A stretch of DNA of 64,000 nt from Sabethes cyaneus (taxonomy: Eukaryota; Arthropoda; Insecta; Diptera; Culicidae). The DNA lies in NCBI RefSeq assembly GCF_943734655.1, contig NC_071354.1, positions 41,006,744 through 41,070,743 on the forward strand, given 5' to 3'. Positions within the stretch are counted from its first letter, which is position 1, and each line of letters opens with the position of its first letter. Positions 22,608-34,005 of this stretch are shown piece after piece. Position numbers and translations under genes: made by a program. The notes under the pieces were generated by a model, which did not search any database, was not told the origin of the DNA, and saw nothing but the letters and a program-made list of their open reading frames with translations.

Positions 22608-25174
22608 ATAGGATCACTTACCTCGGTCCCGCTACTCATTTTCGAGTATTACCGCCACATGGAGGCGCTAGGTTGAGACTTGGGATTGCTAGAGTTATGT
22701 TTGACGCTTCTTCTCAGCTGCCTTCCCCATTTCATATCCAGTTCAATAGCTGTATTCACAGTTCTTAAAAATTGTATAAACGTTCGTAAATCCCAGTTTG
22801 AACGCTCGAATCCAAATCGAACTCTAACTTTAAATACACCATCCAGCTCTCCCCCATCATCAACCGACAACATTAACAACTGATTGCCACTAGAAATAGA
22901 ACCGCGTCACCATCTTCGCCCCTCTCACTATTCCACGTTAAATCTTCTTATCGTCAGCAATAATCAGCGTCCTCATCAAGCAGTGTTACTAAACCGCTTC
23001 AGTGTACTGCTTTCCCACACCCGACACACAACACACCCACGCACCCACCAATACCGACCGAAGACGGAGCTCCAGTTCATCCGTCAATCATTTTTTACGA
23101 TCCCATTAGAACTTGTAGGAATCGTTCGCTTCCGAAATCTAATTCGATAGGTAGCGCTACTCGGAACAGGACAAGCGGAAGAGAAAAAAATAAGCGGTGA
23201 AATCAACAAAATAATAACAAGAAGCATAAAACGAGTGGAAATGCCCCAAACAACATCAATTTCCATATCCACCGCCACCCCACGCCGTCGCTCGCGTTGC
23301 TCCCGTCGACGGCGAACGCGGAAGACGGTGGATGGCAATAATGATGGTAGAAGCGGCGCGGCGGCGGGACATTCGTCGACGACGAGCTAAGGCAATAAGA
23401 CTTTAGTGTTAATAATTTATTTTTATGGCCAGCAAAAGAGAAGTCCTTTCTCTTCGGTTATCGTCGGGTCGTGCCGTTTCGTCACAGGAGCTCAGTTCTG
23501 CTGGGGGCTTTCCCTAACGTGTCGTGTCGTGTGCATGGACTGTTGCCCGTGGTTCCCGGTCGTGCGGTAGGCTTTCATCCCACAGTTGAGTAGTGAGCAT
23601 TTCCGCTCGCACTTTTTAGCTGATTGTTGTTGGGAGTGCGTGACGCAATGGGGACAAATGCATCCCGAAAACGGTGGCAGGGTTGAACTTCTTACGAAAT
23701 TAGCGAAAAAACGGAAAGTAGGTTTGATTGTTTCATTGCTTGATGGGTTGTATCTACTTATATTGTGCACTTCCTTATAGTTTGGAAATGCTTTCAAAGT
23801 ACAACACTGCCGTAAATCGGTTTTTCTGCACTTTGCAAAGTTAGGGGAGATAGCAAATGGATCAACGCCACTTCCAACTGGAAAAAGACGGTGCTAAATT
23901 AAATGTCCCTTTCGTCATTATGGTGATATTCGCTTTGATTAAGATTTAGACACGTTATTTATTCTTTCCTCGTTTTGAGGATAATACTGTAAAACTTAGG
24001 TTACGTTAAAAAAACAGTCGGAAGAAAACACTCACGAAGTCAGTACTAAAAATTCGACACATAAGTGATTGCTATTACTAATCCTTACGGCAGCAACAAA
24101 TGCTTTCTAAGCACTCACTCATAAAATGCTAAAGAAATGGCCACTGTTTTTGTTACCCGCTGAATATTAATGCAACACCCATTCACACGATTAAAGATCC
24201 ATAAAATAACTTGATAAATTACGGCATCAGCATGCGAATTGGATCACAAGCACAAACGTTCCAATCACCGGCGTTTTGCTGCTGTTGCTGCATAGAAAGT
24301 GAGCCACCGAAAGGCAAACACAGCTCCCGTCAAATCATAAATATTCAATCAACAATCTATATTCCCTCCTGCCAGGACTCGGTTCCTGTCTGTTGTTACC
24401 TCGTGCCGTTTAACCCCATCCGGCGAGAGGTAATCGACCAAGAGCAAGCTCATTTCGACCGGTCTCCTGGCTTCTACCGTTGTTGTACCGTTGCGAGAGT
24501 CAGCTAGGCCACTCACCGATGGATTCGACTTGCAAGCAATAAGCCTTCGGAGGACTGCTTTGTCCCGGTTTGACTTCTGCACTGGCTTACGGACCTGTGC
24601 ACTATGGCGGGATTATATAATGCATAGCTTTCCCTGCCGGGCCACCACGAACCACGAAAGGTAAATTTCGGCCGCATTAATGGCAGCCGGAAGCTTCGGT
24701 GAGTTTATAGCTACATGCGGCTTAATGTTGTGGATCCTATTATCCAACGCAGCTAAATATTGAAACTATCGAATTGGAATCAAATTGAAAACGATATTTT
24801 ATTTAATTACCAGCTGTTCGAGGGCAATCGATTCGAAAATATTGAGATGTTATATTTTCATTGTTGTTGTTGTTGCTATTGAAAATGTCATTTACGGATG
24901 AATTAGATGTCAAAGGCAGTTTCTCCGATAACGATGTCATTATTATTTTCCATTAGCCTAATGAAATGACATCAAAATTTTGCATCGTTATATTTTATTA
25001 TTGATTCAATTTTGTTTTAGTGCCCAAAAAGCAGAGTCAGCTCAGATAAAGCTGTAATTAATTGCAATGTTTTCGTCGACTTTATGACATTTTAATAGAA
25101 CGGGGGTGACAATGAATGTTTAGCTTCCAATGGCCAAATGTATCACGTTTATGTAATTCGGGTACGAAAGCTAA
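22608..25174. other. no supportable gene
   Basis: Less AT-rich than its surroundings in 22.6-23.6 kb, with ACC/CAC-rich and CGTCG-rich parts, then ordinary AT-rich DNA with a short (GTT)n near 24.86 kb. Frames at 22.88-23.34, 23.49-23.80 and 24.21-24.58 kb occur on both strands and match nothing I recognise. Confidence 0.35.
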
Positions 25175-25176
25175 TA

Positions 25177-25262
25177 CAGCCCGGACTCGATAATCCGGAT
25201 GTTCACTTTCATTTTCAGCCCGGATAGTCGAATCTCTCGGATAACCGAATCATATTTTTGGT
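25177..25262. mobile_element. partial pogo-like end (CAGCCCGGACTCGATAATCC)
   Basis: A TA dinucleotide is followed by CAGCCCGGACTCGATAATCC. About 60 bp further comes a related segment CAGCCCGGATAGTCGAATC with CTCGGATAACCGAATC. Repeated CCGGAT/ATCCGG words near a TA-CAG start suit a pogo-group terminus. The opposite end was not found. Confidence 0.4.
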
Positions 25263-25630
25263 ACTAAAATTTTTTTGAGTGTCATAAAGTTAGAAAATTG
25301 CTTTCCTAAGATTAATGTGTGCTCCCAAAATTGTATCCCGTATCTTCTCTAAAGGTTAAGATGCGTTCTCGGCGTGGAAAAAATGGTATCTGTGGCGCTT
25401 CGGCTCTAGTTTATACCCAAGGTTTTGCTTTTTGTCTTTTTCTCCAAATCATTATCTTTCAGTGACAAAAAATTCATGTTGAGTATCAAACACTTGTTCC
25501 TTATTCTACCAGCAGAGATCTGGAGTAGCTCTTGCCGTATCAAGAATTTCTTTCTACTGCACAGTAGTCCAAAAGGGCGAAAAGCGGAACTTTTGTCCTA
25601 GTATCTATTGTTTTCATTTTATCATTCAAA

Positions 25631-26259
25631 TGGGCGGATTAACTTTTCCGAAATATTAACTTTTCCGAGTAGTCCTAAGAGTGATTGAAAATGATAAATA
25701 CAAAAGCAAAAAATATATTCTCGGGTACAGGATACAAATTTTTAAGTATCTGGCAGTTGTAATGTAACGCAATATGTAACAAGATAATGTGAAATAATAC
25801 TTAGTTCCTCTCAGTAAATTTAAAACAGTCGGTTATACTAGTTTACTTTTGATTTTTCGTAGTCTACGACATCGTTTTGACAATGTTCGCGCGTATTCCC
25901 TGCCGTTCCTTCTTTTGCATTTAAAATTCAATTTGAGTTTGCGCTTTTCCAATATGTTATCAAGAATCCTGAAGTAACTATGTGCCCGTATTGAACTATT
26001 GCTACAACTGACCGGTACAAGAGTTTAATTTGATCCCAGTTATGAAGTTGTGAAAAGGCGATAATAAACCGAAAAATGAGAAATGAAGATAGGAAAACAC
26101 ACCTGTGTGAATGAACGCTTTGGACAACCAATAAATTCAAACTCTCAGAAAAGTTAAGCCAAATATTAACTTTTTAGAATGTCGCATGAGAGGTAATATT
26201 CGCTTAACTTTTCTGAACAATTAACGTTTCAGAGAGTTAACATTTCCGAGAGTCCACTG
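25631..26259 (-). mobile_element. pogo/Tigger-type MITE, copy 2, inverted and truncated
   Basis: This is the reverse complement of the MITE at 9323-10009. The right terminus GAGAGTCCACTG is followed by TA (26260-26261). The AAAAGTTAA word cluster and the middle part (ATTTAAAATTCAATTTGAGT, AACTTCATAACTGGGAT in inverted form) are shared. The other terminus is missing at about 25631, where a different dispersed repeat (25555-25630, shared with 15.9 kb) abuts. Confidence 0.85.
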
Positions 26260-26464
26260 TATAAATATCCCCCTTAACCCTCAATTGATCAACCGGGTAC
26301 ACCTGTACCCTTTTCAGGTTTTGTGTTCTAGTTTCGGCATGATCCTTTTGAAATAACGCAAAAAGACTCCAAATCCTCGTTACTTGGCCGATAACTCATA
26401 AATTTACCCATTTATATGAAAACGTGTCTGGAAAAAAATTTGAGTTTTTGATAGTCAGAGTTAA

Positions 26465-26988
26465 CCCTCTAACGGGCAACACCGTAAAAACGATGCGATC
26501 AAGCTAATGATTATTTTATCATGAAAGTACACACAAAAAAACCTTAAGTTCTGATTTTCATGCAAAAATAATGATCTGGAGGAGCGCTAGGTAAGAAAAA
26601 GTCCAATTTCTCTTTTTCTTTTTTCATGTCTAACGCTCTGCCCAGATATTTTTTCAATTCAGATATATTACAAAATTAAAATAATGCATGAAATTTACTC
26701 ATAGAAATTATTTTTAGGTCAATCATTTTGTTCTAGATGTCCTTTTCCTTCAAAAGTAAAAAACGGAATATTCGCGCATTAATTATTTTCGGAATTTTTC
26801 GGAATTTTTGTTTTCGAAAGATGATAACTTTTGAATGCATGGTCAGAATATTATGATATTAGTATCAAAATGTCAAGAAATCTGTTCTGAACATATTTTC
26901 CATATTGCCAATTAACAACAAATTTCGTATGCGGCTCTGGAGCTCCAAAAGCGAAGGCCGTCTACAGACGGTCTTACCCGTTAGAGGG
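26465..26988. mobile_element. piggyBac-type MITE, 524 bp, nested
   Basis: Flanked by TTAA on both sides (26461-26464, 26989-26992). Ends are CCCTCTAACGGGCAACACCG and, inverted, CCCTCTAACGGGTAAGACCG. A diverged relative of its middle (ATTTTCATGCAAAAATAAT, then AAGAAAAAGTCCAATTTC) lies at 29.26-29.50 kb. No coding capacity. Confidence 0.88.
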
Positions 26989-27651
26989 TTAAATACCCCG
27001 ATTTTAATCAACCGGGTACACCTGTACCCACTCACCCATTTCATGTAAAAAGGACGAGAATGGAAAATGGTAATCATATCACATAACATATTTATGACTT
27101 TATAAAAAATAACTGATTTTTACATACTTTAAGGACTTTTTTGCGTGGTCTAAACATACACTCGTGACTTTTTTTGCGTGGTCAGGCTTGCGTTGCTCTT
27201 TTTGCTTCGATCTTTATCTTTTGACCACAGCGCCTTAGTCAAGCAAAACTCGAAAAAGTAGAGTATAGAGTAATTGTAGAATTAATTATTGTCTATAATA
27301 TTGCTGAAGTATGTAGGGCTTTATCTTTTGTATTTCTGGCGTTATAGGACTGCAATGTCGTTAGTAGCAAAAAAGCACCCTTTTTGAGACCAACGGGGGA
27401 GCAACCCAATAGCGCCATTAATACAAAAGATAAAACTATACTTTATTCACCAATATCGTAGATAATGATTAACTCTGCAATTTTCCTATCCACCACTTTA
27501 TGGCTTTTACTTGTCTTAAGAAAATAGTTTTAACATATTTATATTGTATGTCGGCAAAATATTTTTATTGGCGACGAAAAAGGAAAATAGACTGAATTTA
27601 GAAACCTGCCGAAAATAACCTCCCGTACCCTAATAAGTAAGAATTTATTTT

Positions 27652-27921
27652 TCACACATCAATTTCATGCAGAATGATTGAGTGATTTACTCCAGATGTT
27701 ATTTGTATTCCCAAAAATGATTTTAACTCGCGCACAGTGAGATCTTTCCCTTGAAATTGCGGTTTAGTATGCTTATTGGTATTATATGGTTTATAAACAT
27801 GTTTAGCTTTTATGGTGGTGTGTTTTATGATAATATTAATTATTTCATCAATAAAAATGGATCCGAAAGTGTCACTCAAAGACATAGTTTTTGTCCGCGT
27901 GCGGAGCGAGAAGAAGAGCAT
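27652..27921 (-). pseudogene. piggyBac transposase fragment
   Basis: About 85 codons contain the start of a piggyBac (DDE_Tnp_1_7-type) transposase core. FGSIFIDEIINIIIKHTTIK matches the conserved 'F.DELI..IV..TN' entry helix, and KDLTVRELKSFLGIQITSGV matches the 'T..EI..FLG..I.MG' block. The catalytic Asp residues, which lie downstream in the family, are absent. It lies inside the TTAA-flanked element and supports its assignment. Confidence 0.8.
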
Positions 27922-28004
27922 TAAAATTCTTTATAGTTTTGCCTCTCTACTATATGAAAATATAATATAAAGGTATAGGAATCACTCGAAAAACCGAAAA
28001 TTGA

Positions 28005-28064
28005 AAGAAAGCCTAGTGGGACGAATGTCATATACCATTCGACTCAGTTTCGAAAACTGATCAT

Positions 28065-28101
<37 letters not shown>

Positions 28102-28560
28102 AACGCTTTTGATTGAACCAACATTTCTCGAAGATGGCTGGACCGATTTTAATGATCTTAGTGTCAAATGAAAGGTCTAGGCGTCCCATTGTTCGCTATT
28201 TAATTTCATACTGATCGGACTTTTAGTTCAAAAGTTATGTATAAAAATATGAAAAATATGGGACTTCATTATCTCATAGGTCCGTTAACCGATTTGAATA
28301 AAATTGATTGCATATGAAAGGGGAGTCTTTTAAAACCTTAACTTCAAGATTTCATGACAAATGGGCTTGTGGTTTGAAAGTTACATAAAGAAATGTGAAA
28401 AAAATGTATTTAAAACTGCTTTTTGTTGCATATAAGCATTAATTCAATAGGAAACATCCTACAATTTATTATCATTTGAAAGTTACTGTTGAGATCTATA
28501 AAACGAAACCAAGTTACTGAAAATCGGACGATTGATTCAAAAGTTACTCAAACTTTAACA
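28005..28560. repeat. dispersed repeat family B, copy 2, with (TG)n
   Basis: GACGAATGTCATATACCATT then CGACTCAGTTTCGAAAACTG, a (TG)n run at about 28.07-28.10 kb and TTCTCGAAGATGGCTGGACC. I recognise this arrangement as common in mosquito intergenic DNA but cannot name the family. Confidence 0.5.
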
Positions 28561-28638
28561 CTTCTGCACCGTATATTAAACCGTTAAAATGTATAAAATC
28601 GAAATAAATTAATCAAGGGTCGATTGTATTCAAATGTG

Positions 28639-28763
28639 TTATGTATGTGTATGTATGTATACATGCGTGTATGTATGTATGTATGTATGTATGTATGTAT
28701 GTATGTATGTATGCGTGTATGTATGTATGTATGTATGCGTGTATGTGTGTATGTATGTATATG
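28639..28763. repeat. (ATGT)n microsatellite
   Basis: About 125 bp of TATG repeats broken by CGTG steps, giving a spurious His-Ile/Thr frame on the other strand. Confidence 0.95.
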
Positions 28764-29259
28764 CGATTTGCAATTTTAAAATTTGCATAGAAATACAAGA
28801 AGATTGAGAAACATTTCAATTGTCATTTTCTTTACTTGCTGTTACTCGCAATCGCACGAGCAAAGCAAAAAGCGAAGAAAAGTATTTGATTTAATCATAT
28901 AGGTATAGTGGTGTATAGTATTTAAAATACTAATGAGTTGATTTTCCCAAATAAATTTGTACCAATTTCAAACAAATTTTGCGCATCAATAGATGCTTTT
29001 ACAATCAATAGATGCTAGAGCTTAGAAATTTTATATGAAAAAGAGGAAGAAATACTAATAATTCTGTACAATTTGTTTTCGTTAGTGACACTTTAAAAGA
29101 CAATATCATATGTCATGTATGTCATATTTTAATACATAAATTAATGAGGGTCCACTCATATCAGGAAAAATAACAAGCGCCGAAAATTATGTCGATCATA
29201 TGGCCATCCTCAAGCATGTTTATGGCGCTGCTTTTGTTTCTTTGATCTCATCGTTTCCT

Positions 29260-29498
29260 AAAACATCTAAAGGGCAATATCATATAAACGATACGTTCAA
29301 ACTAATGACTATTTTTTCATTAAAGTTTATTCCAAAGGAGCTCTAGTTTCGATTTTCATGCAAAAATAATTAACTGAAAGAGCGCCAACTAAGAAAAAGT
29401 CCAATTTCACTTTTTCGTTTTTCATATCTAATGCTCTACTCAGTTATTTTTTCAGATGCAGATATTACTTTTTTCAGATATAAGAATTTTGAATAATA
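29260..29498. repeat. diverged fragment of the piggyBac-type MITE
   Basis: The order of words CTAATGAYTATTTT, GATTTTCATGCAAAAATAAT, GAGCGC, AAGAAAAAGTCCAATTTC and TCAGTTATTTTTTC follows that in 26.49-26.66 kb. Its end is interrupted by the hAT MITE at 29507. Confidence 0.55.
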
Positions 29499-29506
29499 AG
29501 GAACGG

Positions 29507-29916
29507 CAGAGGTGGGCACCGCTAATCAGCTAACCGCTAACATTTTAGCTAGCGAGTAGCACGTTCGCTAGGTTTTAAATGTGCTAGCGCTTCTATTATC
29601 TTCCGATAAACATAAGTACTACTAAATAAACTACCAGCCACTAATTTTTGAAAATAATTTTTGGAAATAGTTCAACTAGCCATGAATGAACTATATTTGC
29701 TCGCGTCGCGAACAGCAACGAGCAATTTTATCAATTTGTAAGAAACCGCACACTTATTTTTATTATTATTTTCAAAAATTAGCGGCTAGTAGTTTATTTA
29801 GTGGCACTTTCACTTATTGGAAGCTAATGAAAGCGCTAACAGATTTGAAACCTAGCGAACGCACTACTCGCTGGCTAAAAGGTTAGCGGTTAGCTGATTA
29901 GCGGTGCCCACCTCTG
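29507..29916. mobile_element. fold-back hAT-type MITE, 410 bp
   Basis: Ends are CAGAGGTGGGCACCGCTAAT and its inverse ATTAGCGGTGCCCACCTCTG. A perfect 8-bp target duplication AGGAACGG flanks it (29499-29506, 29917-29924). The arms match through much of the element (GCTAGCG/CGCTAGC words, CTACTAAATAAACTA/TAGTTTATTTAGT), so it can fold almost end to end. A short frame inside is incidental. Confidence 0.93.
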
Positions 29917-30069
29917 AGGAACGGATATTTAAAAATATAGTCAAGTTAATTATAGATGTTCCTAGGAAATTAAAAAATAATTATTGCGGCAGTAGAAAGG
30001 TTAGGTCACACCGCTAGGTGGATTAATTCGGGTTTTTGTTGATCCGTTCGGTTTACTTCTTTGGCGTAT

Positions 30070-30355
30070 AACGTTGTGCAACGGAGTTTTGTAGTTACTA
30101 TCTACAAAATTTCTGAATAAAGTTTTGCTAAATCGTCTGTATCTACGATGCCACTCTCGGTGCTGCTATTCCGCAGCCCGGTTGCAGCCCTATAGCACTA
30201 TGAATACAAAAGTTACAGTCTAGCTTTATTTAGCAAACTTGTAGATAATAACTAGTTCTACAAATGACCCATACATAGTTTTATCAAATTTTGCTTGGTT
30301 GAGGCAGAACTGTCAAATGAATCAAAATTGAGTCAAAATGATCGAGCCATCTCTG
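30070..30355. mobile_element. diverged relative of the 42.47-kb hAT-type MITE
   Basis: Shares CTACAAAATTTCTGAATAAA (CTACAATTTTGCTGAATAAA at 42.5 kb), GTTACAGYNNNNCTTTATTTAGCAAA and the end TGTCAAATGAATCAAAATTG with GATCGAGCCATCTCTG. The left terminus is lost. It lies just inside the right end of the piggyBac-like element. Confidence 0.65.
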
Positions 30356-30851
30356 TGGTCATAATTTGTTAATGGCCCCACAACAACGAATAAAGGACAC
30401 AGCAGCATCGATAATCATTGTTCAAATACGAAAGAAACCAAAAAAGATGAATGAGAACGCTTTTAAGGTTTTAACTGCTAAAGATGCACAGTAAGGATTA
30501 GTGGGAACAGGTGTACCCGGTTGGTCAGATTGCGTTGAAATTTTGGTTGATCAATTGAGGGTTAAAAAGGATGTACTACCACTAATGCATGAGTTGACTG
30601 TAATAGATAATTTTTAGATTTCACATCTGAATAATTTCAGGCCTAAGAAACAGTTTATATAAGAATTTAGTTCACAGTGATGCGTAAAGAATTTGACTTT
30701 GACAGTTTTATAAAAAATACAAATTCAAATACAAATCAAAAATAATCTTTGAGCTGGAAATGCCCATACCAAGTGACATATAAGATGATATAACAAAGGT
30801 TCCTTTCACCACTAGGTGGATTAAATCGGATTTTTTTGTAGTAGGGTATTT

Positions 30852-33675
30852 TGCCTATCACTGAACGATTCCATTGATTGGACAGTGACCAGTAAAACGC
30901 AATTTTCAGAATGCATTAACGCATAAACCCTATAATGATGTATAAATCACTCACTTTATTCAGTTGTACATCATTTCTTGTAACAATGTCACCCCTTAAA
31001 ACAACCCAAGTACCACAAATTTACGTTACAAATCATCATGTATAATATTAGAAAAAAAAACCAGCATTTCGTTAACGATTCATTTAAGAAACCCGTGAAA
31101 GTAATTAACGTATAGTATAATTATATAACAATATCCTGCAATATACAACTTGCGATAGTCATCTACCATTATTGGACAACATTTTAAAATACTATAATAC
31201 ATTATTTGTATTTTATATATTCTTAAAATTTCACCGTTCAATCATTGGACAACAAAGTCAACGGTTACCCTAAGCATTGTACATAACCTGAAAATGCACA
31301 TTACATTTATCTGTCAGTATTTGAAATCGTTACGTTTATAGTTTGTTTATTCGCACGAAGTGTTCTTAACCGTGATTTTGCACTATGGAAATACAGGTAA
31401 TTGCTCAATTTTTTACTTTATACGCATGCCTTACATTTTAATTTGTGCTTATCGCGAAAATCTATTGAAACTCCCCGGCAAGTGTCAATTGAATCAACCA
31501 TATTTCGAGCACCGGAAGATCCTGCTAAAACAAAATATGCAGAAGCAGATATCGAAAGCTGCATTTCTGCTATCCAACAGCATCGGATGTCTATGGGGGA
31601 AGCGTCCCGAACATTTGGCGTTCCCAAATCGACTATCAATTTTCGAATGAGCAAAAAGTGGACTGGAAAGAAGCGTCTTGGTCCGAGTACAGTATTGACC
31701 ATTGCGGAAGAAAGCAAACTTGTTAGGTGGATCCAGGAGATGGAAAGACGTGGTTTCCCTTTGGGTAAACGCGCAATATTCACAAAAGTTAAACATTATT
31801 TGGATCAAACCTCTCGTTCGACTACTTTTAAAAATAATGTTCCAGGTAATATTTGTACTTTCTGATACCTGAAAAAGTGAACATTTGCTTTTTTGTTCTA
31901 GGTAATAAATGGTTACGATTGTTTCTTCGACGACATAAACAACTATCTCTACGAAAACCAGAAAATGTGACTATGGCTGCTGCTACTGTTTCTGAAGCAG
32001 ACATCCGTAAATGGTTTACTGAAATTCATTGCTATCTACGGGATAATGATATGCTTGATATTTTGAAAGATCCACGCCGCATACTCAACGGTGATGAAAC
32101 ATGTTTTCTTTTTGATCCAGTCACAAAATCAGTTATTGCGTCCAAGGGTAATCGGAATGTGTACACAGTTCAGCGATCTGATCCGAAGAAGAATGTTACT
32201 GTACTTTTTACATTTGATGCTGAAGGATATGCTTTCCCTCCAGATATTATTTTACCATTCAAACGATTGTCTAGGCAATTGTTAACGAGTTTTGGTACAG
32301 ACTGGGGCGTTGGAAAATCCGATAAAGGATGGATGGATAGCGACAATTTTATGGTCTATATTCGAAATATTCTTTACCCATCCTTGCTTAAACGAAATGT
32401 TTCTTTTCCTGTCATTTATTTCGTCGATGGGCATACATCACACACTGGTATAGAGGCAGCTGAGTTATGTAAGGAACTAAACATTATACTCATTGCGTTA
32501 TATCCAAACGCAACACATATTTTGCAACCAGCCGACGTTGCTATTTTCAAACCTTTAAAAGGAAGTTGGAATAGCTGTATGGAAGAGTGGAAGCTGCAAA
32601 ATGGAGCCAAAAATTTTACTATCGAGCAGTTCGGACCATTGCTTCAAAAAGCTATGCACCGGGGTATTTCTGTTGCTACGATGCATGCAGGGTTTCGAAG
32701 ATGCGGTCTATACCCATTCGACGCAGATGCTGTTGATTACACTCGCTGTATTGCTTCATCGAAACAACCAGTGGCAATCCTATCGCGATCGGAGCCCATT
32801 GCAACCGAGATTATTTCTTCAAGCGTACTCGTTGATCAAAATGATTTAGAAAAAGCGGTTCAATTGATTGGCCCCGAGAGAATAAGTTCGTATAACGACA
32901 ATATTGAACATAATTTCCAAGGCTCTGACAAAGTTCTTTTCAATTTGAACCATCAATTTTTTTCTAAATATGGCAACAGTTCTGAAGACTTTGGTCATAA
33001 TCAAAAAGCAGATTTGATTTCAAATCCAGCAGAGGAATCTACCAGCAGCACGTTGACAGGGGAGACAACACAACCAACAGTCGAGAATTTAAATGTCGGT
33101 AGAAACTCTGACGAAAATTCAGTTATTCTTGGGAACATAACAAATACGAATGTACTGCATCGTAGAACCAGCATTTCAACGCATTTAATCCTTCCATCAA
33201 CACCCAAACGCAAAAACGTATTAAGAAAGTATGCGCTTAAGCGACATTTTGTTTTAACAGCTTCCGAAAGGCTTCAAGAGTTGAACGAAAAAGAAATTGA
33301 AAAACTGGAAATGGTACGTAAGAAACAGGAGAATTTGGAAAAGCGTGCTTTAAAGAAAAAGCAAAGAGAGGACGAACTCGTAAAGAAAAAGGAATTGAAA
33401 GAGGAAAGATTTAAATATCAAAAGGAAAAGAAAACACCTGTTAAGAAAACGGCTCGTAATGTAAGAAAAAAATGGTAATTTTTGGTATGATTGCAATTTT
33501 TAATCGTTTACTGTTAATAACTATAACACGCTGTTAATAAATATAAATATAACACACAAAATATCATCCTAAAATTTTCTGATGAGAAACATTGAAAGAA
33601 TGCCTGTCCAACCATTGGATAACAACTGTCCAACTATAGGACAATGAGGCTGTGGCACTGTTCAATGATTGGGCA
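30852..33675 (+). mobile_element. pogo/Tigger (jerky-like) DNA transposon, probable full element
   Basis: An intact transposase gene (31401-33478) is flanked by non-coding DNA that on both sides carries clustered TTGGACA/TGTCCAA words (30876, 31172, 31243; 33607-33645 inverted). The putative ends TGCCTATCACTGAAC and, inverted, TGCCCAATCATTGAAC match imperfectly. A clean TA target duplication was not found, so the outer limits are provisional. Confidence 0.5.
31401..33478 (+). CDS. pogo/Tigger-type (jerky-like) DDE transposase, one intron
   Basis: Two exons, 31401-31845 and 31902-33478, are joined across a 56-bp GT-AG intron (31846-31901); splicing restores a frame of about 674 codons. Exon 1 holds a psq-type helix-turn-helix (YAEADIESCISAIQ, then GEASRTFGVPKSTINF). 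The CENP-B-like second DNA-binding domain begins with IAEESKLVRWIQEMERRGFP and continues across the splice into WLRLFLRRHKQLSLRKPE. The DDE domain follows: GDETCF (first Asp, near 32093), VIYFVDGHTSH (second), LQPADVAIFKPLKGSW (third, 35 residues after the second). The last 80 residues are a Lys/Glu-rich coiled coil. No internal stops. The true first exon may be different: ATG at 31384 precedes a possible donor GTAATT. It could be an active transposon or a captured host protein. Confidence 0.85.
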
Positions 33676-33879
33676 TTCAAGCGTTGCAAAAATTCGCTTA
33701 TTTTTTCAGGAAAAGTTACCTTATTCTCTAAAAATTGCCATGTATTTTAAACTTCTTAGGCATTTACGTTAAAATTTAAAAATTTCATGAATTTGGAATA
33801 ATCTCTAGACACAATCGCGGACAAGACACTTCTAACTCTTACAAAATGTTAAAATAAAACAAATTACTTTAAACTTACA

Positions 33880-33920
33880 CGTCGACCGGTTTCAGGCATC
33901 ATATGCCTATCTTCAGGACG
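33880..33920 (-). ncRNA. hammerhead-ribozyme-like motif, left Penelope copy
   Basis: This is the exact reverse-complement counterpart of the motif at 38190-38230, in the 3' untranslated part of the minus-strand element. Helix I is CGTC/GACG and the core is CTGAAGA (consensus CUGANGA). Helix II is AGGCAT/ATGCCT with loop ATG, followed by GAAA. A minimal helix III, ACC/GGT, is followed by the cleavage-site C. One extra unpaired T stands between core and helix II, a deviation from the consensus. Confidence 0.72.
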
Positions 33921-34005
33921 AGAGCCGATGTCCAACTGATCACTGTGTCGTTATTGTATCATCATCGATGCAACGTCGTAGAGAGAGTGAGAAAGATGTC
34001 ACAGC

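Larger units (their letters stand above)
26278..30561. mobile_element. piggyBac-like element, 4.3 kb, dead and heavily invaded
   Basis: Both ends lie next to TTAA (26274-26277 and 30562-30565), the piggyBac target. Terminal repeats CCCTCAATTGATCAACC and GGTTGATCAATTGAGGG are perfect inverses over 17 bp. The palindromic subterminal word GGGTACACCTGTACCC stands near the left end, and GTGGGAACAGGTGTACCC near the right end. A fragment of piggyBac transposase remains at 27652-27921. The interior also holds a piggyBac-type MITE (26465-26988), a second copy of the CAACCGGGTACACCTGTACC subterminal word at about 27.01 kb, microsatellite repeats and hAT-type MITEs. Confidence 0.85.
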
